Positions 41,321 through 50,317 of a stretch of DNA of 64,000 nt are shown piece after piece. Origin of the DNA: JBGPLJ01 sp035644395. GTDB taxonomy: Bacteria; Pseudomonadota; Gammaproteobacteria; Steroidobacterales; Steroidobacteraceae. How positions within the stretch are numbered: position 1 is the stretch's first letter; each line of letters opens with the position of its first letter. The translations under genes and the position numbers were made by a program. The stretch is taken from NCBI GenBank assembly GCA_035644395.1, contig DASQOR010000010.1:1-64000 (forward strand), written 5' to 3'. Below the pieces are notes generated by a model. It searched no databases, was not told the origin of the DNA, and saw only the letters and a program-made list of their open reading frames with translations.

Positions 41321-42349
41321 ATGCCTGCAACGCCGTCACACAACGAGCTGAAGATCTTCTCCACCTGCCCGCCATCCGCGCTCTCGGACCCGCAGACTGC
41401 CCTGCGCGAGCTTGAGAGCATCGCGCGCTGGAGCGAAGACGCCGGTTGCGAGGGCATGCTCGTCTTCACGGACAACGCGCAGATCGATCCGTGGCTGGTG
41501 TCGCAGGCGGTCATCCGGGCGACCAAGCGGCTATGCCCGCTGGTCGCGATTCAACCGGTCTACATGCACCCCTACTCGGTGGCCAAGATGGTCACTTCGC
41601 TTGCGTTCCTGTACGGCCGGCGCGTGTACCTCAACCTGGTCGCAGGCGGCTTCAAGAAGGATCTGGAAGCGCTCAACGATCTGACGCCGCACGACGAACG
41701 CTACGCGCGGCTCGTCGAATACGCGACGGTGATCCAGAGCCTGCTCGGCACGAGCGATCCGGTGAGCTTCGAGGGGCGCTACTACAAGGTCTCAAACCTC
41801 AAGCTGACTCCCGCACTGCCGGCCCGCTTGCAACCGGGCGTGCTGATTTCCGGATCGTCCGAAGCCGGCGTCGGGGCCGCGCGGCAACTCGGAGCCACGG
41901 CCGTCGAATATCCCAAACCACCGACGGACTATGCCGGCATGCCGCGCGTCGAAGGCATACCGAGCGGCGTTCGCATCGGAATCATCGCGCGGGCCGCCGA
42001 GGATGAAGCATGGTCGGTCGCGCGCGCACGCTTTCCAGAGGACCGCAAGGGGCAGCTCACGCAGCAGCTCGCGATGAAAGTGTCGGATTCCTCCTGGCAC
42101 CGTCAGCTCTCGGACCTCGGCAAGAGCGGCGTCGACGAGCAGAATCCCTACTGGCTGGTGCCGTTCCAGAACTACAAAGCCGTCTGTCCCTATCTCGTCG
42201 GCAGCTACGACCGCGTGGCCGGAGAAGTTGCCCGCTATCTCGACGTCGGCTACCGCACGTTCATTCTCGACGCGCCGGCGAGCGCCGATGACATGCACCA
42301 TACCGGCGTCGTTTTCGAGCGCGCCGCAAATCTCTGTCCAGCGGCTTGA
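41321..42349 (+). CDS. LLM-class flavin-dependent oxidoreductase
   Basis: The protein has 342 residues of the bacterial luciferase-like TIM barrel. It carries V-Y-L-N-L-V-A-G-G-F, D-E-R-Y-A-R-L-V-E-Y, F-E-G-R-Y-Y and V-L-I-S-G-S-S-E-A-G as in alkanesulfonate-monooxygenase-like members. It should use reduced flavin and oxygen to oxidise an organic substrate. It is the first gene of an operon with an adenylation enzyme and a carrier protein; its stop overlaps the next start. In such settings the substrate is often an amino acid held on the carrier, which is an inference here. Confidence 0.87.
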   Translation: MPATPSHNELKIFSTCPPSALSDPQTALRELESIARWSEDAGCEGMLVFTDNAQIDPWLVSQAVIRATKRLCPLVAIQPVYMHPYSVAKMVTSLAFLYGRRVYLNLVAGGFKKDLEALNDLTPHDERYARLVEYATVIQSLLGTSDPVSFEGRYYKVSNLKLTPALPARLQPGVLISGSSEAGVGAARQLGATAVEYPKPPTDYAGMPRVEGIPSGVRIGIIARAAEDEAWSVARARFPEDRKGQLTQQLAMKVSDSSWHRQLSDLGKSGVDEQNPYWLVPFQNYKAVCPYLVGSYDRVAGEVARYLDVGYRTFILDAPASADDMHHTGVVFERAANLCPAA

Positions 42350-44040
42350 CCGTGCTGCTGCAACACGGCGTCATGGCGCAGTCGAGCGCGCGACCCGACG
42401 CCGTCGCCATCGTCCTCGACGACACGCGCATTACCTACGGAACGCTCGATGCCACCAGCAACGGGCTTGCCCACCTGCTGATCGACGCCGGCTGCCGCCG
42501 CGGTGATCGAATCGCACTGATGATGCCGAAGAGTCCCATGGCGATCATTGCCATGCTGGGCGTCCTCAAGTGCGATGCGACCTACGTCCCGATGGACCCT
42601 GCGAGCCCGCCGGCGCGGCTTGCGAGGATGCTCGAGATCAGCGACTGCCGTTTCGTCCTGGCGGCCGGCGCGGTCGAGGATCGCCTCGCGCGCGCCCTCG
42701 CCCAGGCCCAGCTGCGCGAGCCTCCGACCGTCGGATGGCTGGACGAATGCGCGGCTGCATCGTCGCAGCCAACGCCGGGATTTACCCTTCGAGATCTCGC
42801 GTCCTACCCGACGACGCCGCGGGTGGCGGTCAACAACGGCCAGCATCTGGCGCACATCCTGTTTACGTCCGGAACCACCGGGACGCCCAAGGGCGTCATG
42901 ATCACTCACGCGAGCGTCGTGCATCTCATTCGCTGGGCGCAGCAGCGCTTTCACATCGACCCGGCGGATCGAATCTCCCAGCACTCCCCGCTGCGCTTCG
43001 ACGTCTCGACCTTCGACATCTTCGGAGCGCTGTGGTCGGGAGCGGAGCTGCACCTGGTGCCGCCGCATCTGAATCTTCTGCCGCACAAGCTGGCGCAATT
43101 CATGCGCGACGCCGAACTGACGCAGTGGTTTTCCGTGCCGTCGGTGCTGAACCTCATGGCGAACTTCGACGTCGTGCGGCCGGGAGACTTTCCGAAGTTG
43201 CGGCGCGTGCTCTTTGCCGGCGAGGTCTTGCCCACGCCGACGCTCGTTCACTGGATGCGCCGGCTCCCGCACGTGACATTCACGAATCTGTTCGGTCCGA
43301 CCGAAACGACGATCGTGAGCACTCACTACACCGTGCCCGCGTGTCCGACGGACGAGCGCGAGCCCATTCCGATCGGTACTGCGTGTGACGGCGAGGAGCT
43401 GCTCGCTCTCGATGACGAGCTGCGGCCCGTACCCGACGGCGACATCGGCGAGCTTTACATCCGCGGCATCGGCGTGAGTCCCGGTTACTGGCGCGACACC
43501 GAACGGACCTGCCAGTCGTTCCTGCCTTGCCCCGGCACCGCCGACCCGGGCGAGCGCATGTACCGAACCGGTGACCTCGTGCGTCGCACTGCGGACGGAA
43601 TTTTTCACTTCGTCGGCCGCCGCGACTCGCAGATCAAGAGCCGCGGATACCGCATCGAGCTCGGTGACATCGAGGCGGCGCTCTGTTCGCTGGCAAGCCT
43701 GCGCGAAAGTGCCGTCATCGCGCTGCAGTCCGGGGGTTTCGAGGGCTGGCAGATCTGCTGCGCCTTCGTACCGGCCACGGATCACGACGCCACGCCGAAG
43801 CGAGTGCGCCTCGAACTGGCGAAGCTTTTGCCGAACTACATGCTCCCGGTGCGCTGGCTGCGTTACGACGCCTTGCCGAGGAATGACAACGGCAAGATCG
43901 ACCGTCCGTTGCTGAAGAGCGAGTTCCTGCAAACGGCGGACCGTGCGACGACGACGCGAACGGGTCGAGCAGCAGCAGCACAGCCGGACGACCCAAGGAT
44001 GAATCCCATCAACGACCGAGTGCCGGAGCCGGGACCATGA
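42346..44040 (+). CDS. stand-alone amino-acid adenylation enzyme (NRPS A-domain type)
   Basis: The 564-residue protein is a complete A-domain. It has the phosphate loop F-T-S-G-T-T-G-T-P-K-G, then F-D-V-S-T-F-D-I-F with an Asp at the position that pairs with an alpha-amino group. Next come L-F-G-P-T-E-T-T, Y-R-T-G-D-L and the adenylate Lys in N-D-N-G-K-I-D-R. No condensation, thiolation or thioesterase domain is attached. It activates an amino acid as its adenylate and loads it on the carrier protein encoded next. A basic/Ala-rich tail follows the domain. The start is TTG at 42346 or GTG at 42352; both are coupled to the LLM stop. Confidence 0.86.
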   Translation: MTVLLQHGVMAQSSARPDAVAIVLDDTRITYGTLDATSNGLAHLLIDAGCRRGDRIALMMPKSPMAIIAMLGVLKCDATYVPMDPASPPARLARMLEISDCRFVLAAGAVEDRLARALAQAQLREPPTVGWLDECAAASSQPTPGFTLRDLASYPTTPRVAVNNGQHLAHILFTSGTTGTPKGVMITHASVVHLIRWAQQRFHIDPADRISQHSPLRFDVSTFDIFGALWSGAELHLVPPHLNLLPHKLAQFMRDAELTQWFSVPSVLNLMANFDVVRPGDFPKLRRVLFAGEVLPTPTLVHWMRRLPHVTFTNLFGPTETTIVSTHYTVPACPTDEREPIPIGTACDGEELLALDDELRPVPDGDIGELYIRGIGVSPGYWRDTERTCQSFLPCPGTADPGERMYRTGDLVRRTADGIFHFVGRRDSQIKSRGYRIELGDIEAALCSLASLRESAVIALQSGGFEGWQICCAFVPATDHDATPKRVRLELAKLLPNYMLPVRWLRYDALPRNDNGKIDRPLLKSEFLQTADRATTTRTGRAAAAQPDDPRMNPINDRVPEPGP

Positions 44041-44333
44041 CGCACGCAACGACCGACAGCATCCAGCAGCGCCTCGGCGCCATCTTCGCCGATACGTTTC
44101 ACGTCGATGTGCCTGCGCCGGATACGGATCTGCTCGACTCCGGCATTGTCGATTCGCTGCAGTTCGTCGAACTGCTCTATCAGCTGGAGTGCCACTTCGC
44201 ACTGCAGCTCAAGATCGAGGAGATCGATCTCGACGACCTGCGATCGCTGGCGCGCGTCGCCCGGCTGGTGTCCCGCAGGATCGATGCGCTCGCGGCCGGT
44301 TGCGAGGCAGCCACTGCGCAGGTGACGACTTGA
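44037..44333 (+). CDS. acyl/peptidyl carrier protein
   Basis: The 98-residue protein has the four-helix carrier fold with D-S-G-I-V-D-S-L-Q, whose Ser receives 4'-phosphopantetheine. It overlaps the adenylation gene by four bases (ATGA) and is the natural acceptor for the activated amino acid. It is one base short of touching the next gene. No phosphopantetheinyl transferase is seen in the window, so a genome-wide enzyme must act. Confidence 0.9.
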   Translation: MTHATTDSIQQRLGAIFADTFHVDVPAPDTDLLDSGIVDSLQFVELLYQLECHFALQLKIEEIDLDDLRSLARVARLVSRRIDALAAGCEAATAQVTT

Positions 44334-45446
44334 GTGGCTGCCGGTTCAACCGCCCGCAGCCAGGTTCGTATTCTGTCGCCGCAGGACGTTCCCGGCGCCG
44401 CTGCCCTGTTCGCGCGCATCCGGCCAGAGTTTCGTTGGTCATCACGGCACGCGAGCGAAGCCTACTTTCACCAGATCCTGTTCGAAAATCCCTGGCGCCA
44501 CCTGGATGTACCCTCGTGGGTGGCGGAAGAAGACGGGCGGCTCTGTGGACTCTATGTGGTGCTGCCCCGGCCCATGCTGTTTCGTGGACACGCGATTCGC
44601 GCTGCGATCGGCTGCCAGTTCCTGGTCGATCCCGCGGCGCGCGACCGGCTCACGGCGTTGCGGCTCGCGCAGGCCTGCCTGTCGGGATCGCAGGATCTCA
44701 CGCTCGCCGACGCGGCGAACGAGCGCGCCCGGCGCATGTTGCTCGGATTGGGTGGGTGTGCGCCGCCGCTGCTGAGCCTGCACTGGACGCGAATCCTGCG
44801 TGCCGGGCGTCACGCCCTCGCGCTCTGCGAAGAGCGAAGGACTTTGCCGCCGCGGATCGCGCGGGTCATGCGCCCGCTCGGTACGCTCGTCGACGCGCTG
44901 GTCGGTCGGGCGTCCGGCGACCGCAGCTGGCGGGCCATCGGCCGCACGGTGGATGCGCAGATCGACGCGACCGAAATGCTCGATCATCTGCACGGCGGCG
45001 CTGACCCGCGCGCGCTGCAGCCGGTTTATGACCGCGTTTCGCTGGGCTGGCTGCTCGAACAATCCAGCCTCAAGACGCGTCACGGAAATCTGCGGGCGCG
45101 CGGCGTCCGCGACGACGCCGGCGGACTGATCGGCTGGTACCTCTACTACTTGCGCCCGGGGGCACTCGGAGAAGTGATCCACATATCGGCGTCGCCGGCC
45201 GCGTATCCGACGGTTTTGAAGCATTTGCTCGCCGACGCATGGCATGCCGGCGCGACGGCCCTGCGAGGCCGCGTCGACCCGCGCTTCGCGCAGGAAATGT
45301 CAGATTGCCGTTGCTGGTTTCGCTGGGAAGGCGCCTGGACGCTGGCGCATTCCCGCGATTCCGCCATCGTGGCTGCGATTCAGAGCGGCGACGCCTGTCT
45401 CAGCCGGCTGGCGGGCGAATGGTGGCTGCGTTTCGCCGGCGGTTGA
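44334..45446 (+). CDS. GNAT/FemAB-like acyltransferase (370 aa)
   Basis: The 370-residue protein starts at GTG directly after the carrier-protein stop. It looks like a double GNAT fold: an N-terminal half with V-A-E-E-D-G-R-L-C-G-L-Y and a C-terminal half with G-G-L-I-G-W-Y-L-Y-Y. This resembles transferases that use thioester- or tRNA-bound acyl groups. Position suggests that it moves the carrier-bound amino-acid-derived group onto a sugar or lipid-linked repeat unit, although the family assignment is approximate. Confidence 0.68.
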   Translation: MAAGSTARSQVRILSPQDVPGAAALFARIRPEFRWSSRHASEAYFHQILFENPWRHLDVPSWVAEEDGRLCGLYVVLPRPMLFRGHAIRAAIGCQFLVDPAARDRLTALRLAQACLSGSQDLTLADAANERARRMLLGLGGCAPPLLSLHWTRILRAGRHALALCEERRTLPPRIARVMRPLGTLVDALVGRASGDRSWRAIGRTVDAQIDATEMLDHLHGGADPRALQPVYDRVSLGWLLEQSSLKTRHGNLRARGVRDDAGGLIGWYLYYLRPGALGEVIHISASPAAYPTVLKHLLADAWHAGATALRGRVDPRFAQEMSDCRCWFRWEGAWTLAHSRDSAIVAAIQSGDACLSRLAGEWWLRFAGG

Positions 45447-45552
45447 CCCGGCCGGCGCAAAACGCGAAGTCCGCACGCAATGCTCCAAGCGGACTAGCCC
45501 GGGTCCGGCGGGACTCGGCATCGTTTCATGCCGCGTCTCTAGGCTCCTGCCG

Positions 45553-46707
45553 ATGAAGATCTGCCTGGTCGGACTCGACAGCCTGCCGGTTCTCTCCCCG
45601 GCATTCCGGCAATACACCGCCGGCGGCGAATCCGTGCAGCAGACGTTGCTCGCCCGGGCACTCGTCCGCCGCGGTCACGAGGTCAGCCTGGTCGTCCATG
45701 ACTACGGGCAGCCCGACGACTTGCGGTGCGATGGCGTTCGCGTGCTGAAGGCGTATCGACCCGAGGCGGGCTGGCCGATCGCCCGATTTCTGCATCCCCG
45801 CTGGACCGGCCTGTGGTCGGCACTGCGGCGCGCCGCCGCCGACCTGTATTACACGAGTTGCGCGGGCATGCACGTTGGCATGCTCGCGATGTACTGCAAG
45901 CGTCATGGCAGCCGTTTCGTATTTCGCAGCGCCAGCGACGCGGACTGCGATCCGTCGCGCCTGCTCGTCCGATTCGCGCGCGATCGCTGGCTCTATGACT
46001 ATGGTCTGCGCCGCGCGAACGCGATTCTCGTGCAGAGCATGGTGCAGGCAGCATCGCTGAAGAGGAGCTTCGGGCTGGCGAGCCGCGTAGCCGCAATGTT
46101 GATCGAACAGCCCGCACCGACCGTCAACCGGGACATCGACCTCATCTGGGTCGCCAATATCCGCAACGTGAAGCGGCCCGACCGGATCCTGGCGTTGGCC
46201 CGCCAGTGTCCGGACATGCGTATTCACCTGGTGGGTGGTCCGTTGCCGGGCGAGGAAGCGCTCTTTGAGAGCGTGCAGCGCGACGTGCAGGCATTGAGCA
46301 ACGTCATTTGCCACGGCCGGGTGTCGTACTCGGACGCCAACGATCTGTACGGGCGGGCGCGGCTCCTCATCAACACCTCCGACGTGGAGGGATTTCCGAA
46401 TTCCTTCCTGCAAGCGTGGATCCGGGGCGTGCCCGTGGTAACGCTCTTCGATCCGGACGGCGTCATCGGGACACACGGCCTCGGCGTCACGGTTGCGCAT
46501 TTCGACGGCATGCACGATGCCGTCCGGACGCTCCTGGCCGACTCCGCCCAATGGTCCGCCACCAGCGATCGCTGCCGGCGTTTTATGGACCGGTACTACC
46601 GTGATGACGATGTCGTGACAGCGTATGTCGACACGTTCGAGCGCGTGTTGCGCGATGGGGCGATCGAGCCCGATGCCCCGATACCTGCCGAGGCAGGTCA
46701 TGGATAG
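45553..46707 (+). CDS. family 4 glycosyltransferase
   Basis: This 384-residue GT-B enzyme begins M-K-I-C-L-V-G-L-D-S-L-P-V-L and has Y-T-A-G-G-E-S-V in the acceptor site. In the C-lobe it has L-I-W-V-A-N-I-R-N-V-K-R-P and N-T-S-D-V-E-G-F-P-N-S-F-L-Q-A-W-I-R-G-V-P-V-V. It belongs to the plus-strand polysaccharide operon. Its last eight bases overlap the deacetylase start, showing coupling. Confidence 0.87.
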   Translation: MKICLVGLDSLPVLSPAFRQYTAGGESVQQTLLARALVRRGHEVSLVVHDYGQPDDLRCDGVRVLKAYRPEAGWPIARFLHPRWTGLWSALRRAAADLYYTSCAGMHVGMLAMYCKRHGSRFVFRSASDADCDPSRLLVRFARDRWLYDYGLRRANAILVQSMVQAASLKRSFGLASRVAAMLIEQPAPTVNRDIDLIWVANIRNVKRPDRILALARQCPDMRIHLVGGPLPGEEALFESVQRDVQALSNVICHGRVSYSDANDLYGRARLLINTSDVEGFPNSFLQAWIRGVPVVTLFDPDGVIGTHGLGVTVAHFDGMHDAVRTLLADSAQWSATSDRCRRFMDRYYRDDDVVTAYVDTFERVLRDGAIEPDAPIPAEAGHG

Positions 46708-47689
46708 GACGCCCTTCCTCATCACGGTCGACACCGAGGGCGACAATCTCTGGGCGAAACCGCGCGAGATCACCACCCGCAACGCTGCGTACCTGCCCCG
46801 CTTCCAGGCCCTGTGCGATGAATTCAATTTCAAGCCGGTGTACCTCACCAACTACGAAATGGCGATGTGTGACGAGTTCGTCGAGTTCGCGCGCACGGTC
46901 ATCGCGCGCGATGGCGGGGAAGTCGGCATGCATCTGCATGCATGGAACTCCCCGCCGCTCATCCCGCTCACCAGCGATGACTTCGCTCATCAGCCGTTCC
47001 TCATCGAATACCCCAAGCCCGTGATGCAGGAAAAGATCCGGACGATCACCCGCCTGCTCGAGGAGCGCTTCGACCGGCCGATCGTCAGCCATCGCGCCGG
47101 CCGGTTCGCCTTTGATCGCCGCTATGCCGCCATGCTGCTCGCCGAGGGCTACGGCGTGGACTGTTCGGTGACACCCGGCATCGATTGGCGCGCTACGCCG
47201 GGCGATCCGCGCGGCAGCGGCGGTCCGGACTACAGCGAATTTCCGCAGCGACCGTATTTTCTCGATCCCGACGACATTGCCCGTCCAGGCAATGCACGGC
47301 TGCTCGAGGCGCCGGTGACGATTCGATGCAGCGGCCTGTACCGGCGGGTTCCCTGGATGTACCGCGTTCCGCTGCTGCGCCGGATTGCGAGCACCATGGC
47401 GCCGGGGCCCGCCTGGCTGTCTCCCGCCGAAAGCACGCTCGACGCGATGACGCGCGCCGCGCACGGCGCCAGGGATGAGGGAATCGAACACCTGGAGCTG
47501 ATGCTGCATTCCTCCGAGCTGATGCCGGGTGGCAGCCCGAGTTTCCCTCGATCGGTCGACGTGGAGCATCTCTATGTCTCGCTCAGAACGCTGTTCGAGG
47601 ACATTTCCGCGTGGTGCGTCGGCATGACGCTCAAGGACTTTCTCGAGCGGATGCGCGGCACACTGCGCCCGCACGCGGCGAGCGCCTGA
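46700..47689 (+). CDS. polysaccharide deacetylase-like protein
   Basis: The 329-residue protein opens with F-L-I-T-V-D-T-E-G-D (the metal-binding Asp of the NodB/CE4-like barrel). It has V-G-M-H-L-H-A-W for the His ligands, and H-R-A-G-R-F later. The barrel lies in the first two thirds. Such enzymes remove N- or O-acetyl groups from sugars. Its ATG is preceded by GAGG and overlaps the glycosyltransferase end; its stop directly abuts the next start, so the three genes are co-translated. Confidence 0.82.
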   Translation: MDRTPFLITVDTEGDNLWAKPREITTRNAAYLPRFQALCDEFNFKPVYLTNYEMAMCDEFVEFARTVIARDGGEVGMHLHAWNSPPLIPLTSDDFAHQPFLIEYPKPVMQEKIRTITRLLEERFDRPIVSHRAGRFAFDRRYAAMLLAEGYGVDCSVTPGIDWRATPGDPRGSGGPDYSEFPQRPYFLDPDDIARPGNARLLEAPVTIRCSGLYRRVPWMYRVPLLRRIASTMAPGPAWLSPAESTLDAMTRAAHGARDEGIEHLELMLHSSELMPGGSPSFPRSVDVEHLYVSLRTLFEDISAWCVGMTLKDFLERMRGTLRPHAASA

Positions 47690-48445
47690 ATGATCTGCGT
47701 CGGCGGCCGTGGCGCGCTCTATGGCGAGGTCTGGTACGACGAGGTGGCCCCGCGCGATGCGCGCGTCGACATCATGGTTTTCCGGCAGCGTCAATCACCA
47801 GAACCGGCGGGATCCAGCGCCCTGCGCTCCTCGCTCGTCACGGACCTGTCCATTCCGGCGGAGCAGCTCATGCATCGATTTGGCAGCGATTGCCGCTACA
47901 AGATCAGGCGCGCCGACGCGAGAGACCGGCTGCAAATGGAGTTCATCGCCGAGCCCGGGCAGAGACTCGAGGACTTCCGGAGATTTTTCGATGCGTTCGC
48001 CGCCCAGCGGACGCTCGCACCCTGCGATCAGCGCTGGCTGACCGCCGCCTGCAAGGCGCGGCAGCTTGTGCTTGCCGTGGCATCGCGCGACGGCGCCGCA
48101 CTGGTGTGGCATGCCTACGTCATTGCCGGATCGACAGCCGGACTCATGTATACCGCCTCGCACTTTCGTGATGGCGACAGCGAGTGCCGGTCCCTGGTGG
48201 GCAGAGCCAACCGGTGGCTGCACTGGCGCGACATGCTCGCGCTGCGCGCCCTCGGGCTGCTGCGCTACGACTGGGGAGGACTGTTCGACGATGAATCGAC
48301 GCCCGACCGCGCCGGCATCAATGGTTTCAAACGGGATTTCGGCGGATCACACCAGCGCTCCTTCGACACCGCAATTCCGACCTCGCTGCGCGGCCGCTTC
48401 TACCTGCCGCTGCGCGAGGCCTGGCGCCGACTGACCGTCGCATGA
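47690..48445 (+). CDS. GNAT/FemAB-like acyltransferase (251 aa)
   Basis: The 251-residue protein has a GNAT-type fold with the central L-V-W-H-A-Y-V-I-A-G-S-T-A-G-L-M-Y and a final G-I-N-G-F-K-R-D-F-G-G segment that is common in FemAB-like transferases encoded in polysaccharide loci. Its ATG begins immediately after the deacetylase stop. A role in transferring an acyl or aminoacyl group to the deacetylated sugar is plausible, but the substrate is unknown. Confidence 0.68.
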   Translation: MICVGGRGALYGEVWYDEVAPRDARVDIMVFRQRQSPEPAGSSALRSSLVTDLSIPAEQLMHRFGSDCRYKIRRADARDRLQMEFIAEPGQRLEDFRRFFDAFAAQRTLAPCDQRWLTAACKARQLVLAVASRDGAALVWHAYVIAGSTAGLMYTASHFRDGDSECRSLVGRANRWLHWRDMLALRALGLLRYDWGGLFDDESTPDRAGINGFKRDFGGSHQRSFDTAIPTSLRGRFYLPLREAWRRLTVA

Positions 48446-48455
48446 TGCTTGCCAC

Positions 48456-49769
48456 ATGAAAGTTGGCGTGATCGGCCTCGGGTACACCGGCGCGGTTTGC
48501 GCCGCCTGCCTCGCGCGTGACGGCCACGAGGTCGTCGGTGTCGACACGGATCCGAGCAAGCTCGAGCTCCTGCACCTCGGCCAGGCGCCCGTCGTGGAGG
48601 AGGGACTTCAGGACGTCGTGCGGGCGGCCGTCGAGAGCAAACGACTGGCGCTCGGTGACACGATCGACCGGCGCATCGCGGAGTGCGACGTCACGCTGGT
48701 TTGCGTCGGAACCCCCGCCGGCTCTGGCGAGCAGTATCTGGCCGCCGTCCATCGTATCGCCGAGCAGCTCGGGGCGGTACTCGGCGACGCCTCTCATTTT
48801 CCGGTCATCGTGCTGCGCTCGACCGTGCCGCCGGGTACTACGGACAGCGCCTTCACCACGCGTCTCGAGGAAGCCTGCGGCCTCAAAGCCGGGGTCGACT
48901 TCGGCGTGTGCTTTCAGCCCGAGTTCCTGCGCGAGGGTTCATCAATTCATGATTTCTATCATCCGCCCTTCACCATCGTTGGATCGGCGAGCGAGCGCGC
49001 TGTCGAGCGCGTGAAGGAACTTTTCGCGCAACAGCCCGGTGAATTCGTGCACACGGACACGCGCACCGCGGAGATGATCAAGCTCGTCTGCAATGCCTTC
49101 CACGCACTCAAGGTTTCCTTCGCGAATGAGATCGGACGGATCGCCCAGAGCCTCGACATCGACGCGCGCACCGTGATGGAAATCGTCTGCAAGGACAGCA
49201 GCCTCAACATCTCGCCGGCCTACTTGCGCCCCGGGTTCGCCTACGGCGGGTCCTGCCTGCCGAAGGATCTCAGGGCGCTCCTGCATCTGGCCAGGCGGCG
49301 CGACGTCGAGACGCCGGTGATCCAGGCGATCGCGCCCAGTAACCACGTGCACATCGAGCGCGCGGCGGCGCTGATCATGGCCCGAGGCAGCCGCAACGTC
49401 GGCATGATCGGCCTCAGCTTCAAGCCGGGTACCGACGACTTGCGCGAAAGCCCGCTGGTAACGCTCGCCGAGCAGCTGATCGGCAAGGGCTACCAGTTGA
49501 GGATATTTGACCCGGCCGTCACCTTGTCGCGCCTGTTGGGCGCGAACAAGGCGTACGTCGAGCGTTCGCTGCCTCACATCGCCTCGCTCCTGTGCACGGA
49601 CCTCGTCGACGTGCTATTGCATGCGGATGTGCTGGTGATCGGCCACCGGTCCCGGGAAGTCACGGATGCCCTGGCGTATCTCAAGAAGCCGGGCCTGAGC
49701 GTGGTCGACCTCGTAGGCATGAGCCGGGCAAAGGACCTGCAATGCGGGTATCGGGGCATCTGCTGGTAA
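48456..49769 (+). CDS. algD: GDP-mannose 6-dehydrogenase (UDP-glucose/GDP-mannose dehydrogenase family)
   Basis: The 437-residue protein begins M-K-V-G-V-I-G-L-G-Y-T-G-A-V-C-A-A-C-L, with C-A-x-C-L as in AlgD rather than most UDP-glucose dehydrogenases. The catalytic Cys is at about 267 in Y-G-G-S-C-L-P-K-D-L-R-A-L. The closing domain has G-L-S-F-K-P-G-T-D-D-L-R-E-S-P. It oxidises GDP-mannose to GDP-mannuronate with two NAD. The pairing with heparinase- and lyase-like genes supports a uronate polymer; a UDP-glucose substrate is the alternative. Confidence 0.85.
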   Translation: MKVGVIGLGYTGAVCAACLARDGHEVVGVDTDPSKLELLHLGQAPVVEEGLQDVVRAAVESKRLALGDTIDRRIAECDVTLVCVGTPAGSGEQYLAAVHRIAEQLGAVLGDASHFPVIVLRSTVPPGTTDSAFTTRLEEACGLKAGVDFGVCFQPEFLREGSSIHDFYHPPFTIVGSASERAVERVKELFAQQPGEFVHTDTRTAEMIKLVCNAFHALKVSFANEIGRIAQSLDIDARTVMEIVCKDSSLNISPAYLRPGFAYGGSCLPKDLRALLHLARRRDVETPVIQAIAPSNHVHIERAAALIMARGSRNVGMIGLSFKPGTDDLRESPLVTLAEQLIGKGYQLRIFDPAVTLSRLLGANKAYVERSLPHIASLLCTDLVDVLLHADVLVIGHRSREVTDALAYLKKPGLSVVDLVGMSRAKDLQCGYRGICW

Positions 49770-49928
49770 CACTGCAGCAACGACAGGCCGACCTCCCGGG
49801 AACGGCAATTGCTGCAGCTTGCCGGCGAAGGCCGTTCGACGAACGAGATCGCCTGGTCCGCTGCGCGATCCGCAGCAGTCACCTCGAGCCTGGATTCACA
49901 GCGCATTGCGGCAGTCGGCGCGGACTAG
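49770..49928 (+). pseudogene. remnant of a LuxR-type helix-turn-helix
   Basis: Directly after the algD stop an open stretch without a start codon encodes T-S-R-E-R-Q-L-L-Q-L-A-G-E-G-R-S-T-N-E-I-A. This is the first half of a LuxR (GerE) DNA-binding domain; the recognition helix that should follow is degraded (W-S-A-A-R-S-A-A-V-T). It ends at TAG 49926-49928. It is best read as a truncated relic of a regulator gene once next to the operon. Confidence 0.55.
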
Positions 49929-49943
49929 GGACTTGCCCAAGCG

Positions 49944-49960
49944 GTGTATCCGGAATACAC
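49944..49960 (+). promoter_or_regulatory. operator-like inverted repeat upstream of the PilZ gene
   Basis: GTGTAT-CCGGA-ATACAC is a perfect 6-bp inverted repeat with a five-base centre, about 75 bases before the PilZ start. It has the size of a dimeric regulator site. No protein is assigned. Confidence 0.4.
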
Positions 49961-50035
49961 CCGGTTGTGAATGCGGCGCCTTGGACTAAGGTTGCATCTG
50001 GTCAGGCGTCACGCCGAGGAGCTGGCGGCTCGCAG

Positions 50036-50317
50036 ATGCGGGCCAATCCTATGACATGGGGAAGGATGGAACGGCGAGTGGAAACATCGGTTAGCGCCCG
50101 TCTGGAGGCGCCCGCCCAAAATGCGGTCGTCGAGCCCGTGGAGATCGTGAATATCAGTGTGCACGGCGCACGAGTCGTTACCGGCAGCCCCTGCAGCGTG
50201 AATGAGCCGGTCATCATCACGAATCTGATGGGCGCTTTTCGCATGAAAGCGCGCGTGGTCTATTGCGAGGGCCTCACCGATGGCCGTTGCGCGATCGGAT
50301 TGCAGTTCTGCGAATGA
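50036..50317 (+). CDS. PilZ-domain protein
   Basis: This 93-residue protein is a single PilZ domain with R-x-x-x-R (R-M-E-R-R) near the start and N-x-S-x-x-G (N-I-S-V-H-G) after it. These are the two motifs that bind cyclic di-GMP. The C-terminal strand G-L-Q-F is typical. It probably acts as a c-di-GMP-responsive effector of the neighbouring polysaccharide machinery. In-frame ATG codons at 50036, 50051 and 50066 are all possible; the first is used. Confidence 0.85.
   Translation: MRANPMTWGRMERRVETSVSARLEAPAQNAVVEPVEIVNISVHGARVVTGSPCSVNEPVIITNLMGAFRMKARVVYCEGLTDGRCAIGLQFCE

Noticed and set aside
32423..49988. A recurring GGACTA hexamer at 32423, 37328 (reverse), 40701, 45491, 49922 and 49983, mostly between genes.
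   Set aside because: Sequences with CTA/TAG are naturally rare in high-GC coding DNA, so an intergenic bias is expected; flanks are not conserved and two copies overlap stop codons.
17718..50317. An exosortase (XrtA/XrtB) gene expected with EpsA/E/F/G.
   Set aside because: No multi-span protein with the exosortase Cys/Arg/His pattern was found among the genes of the locus; it may lie outside the window.
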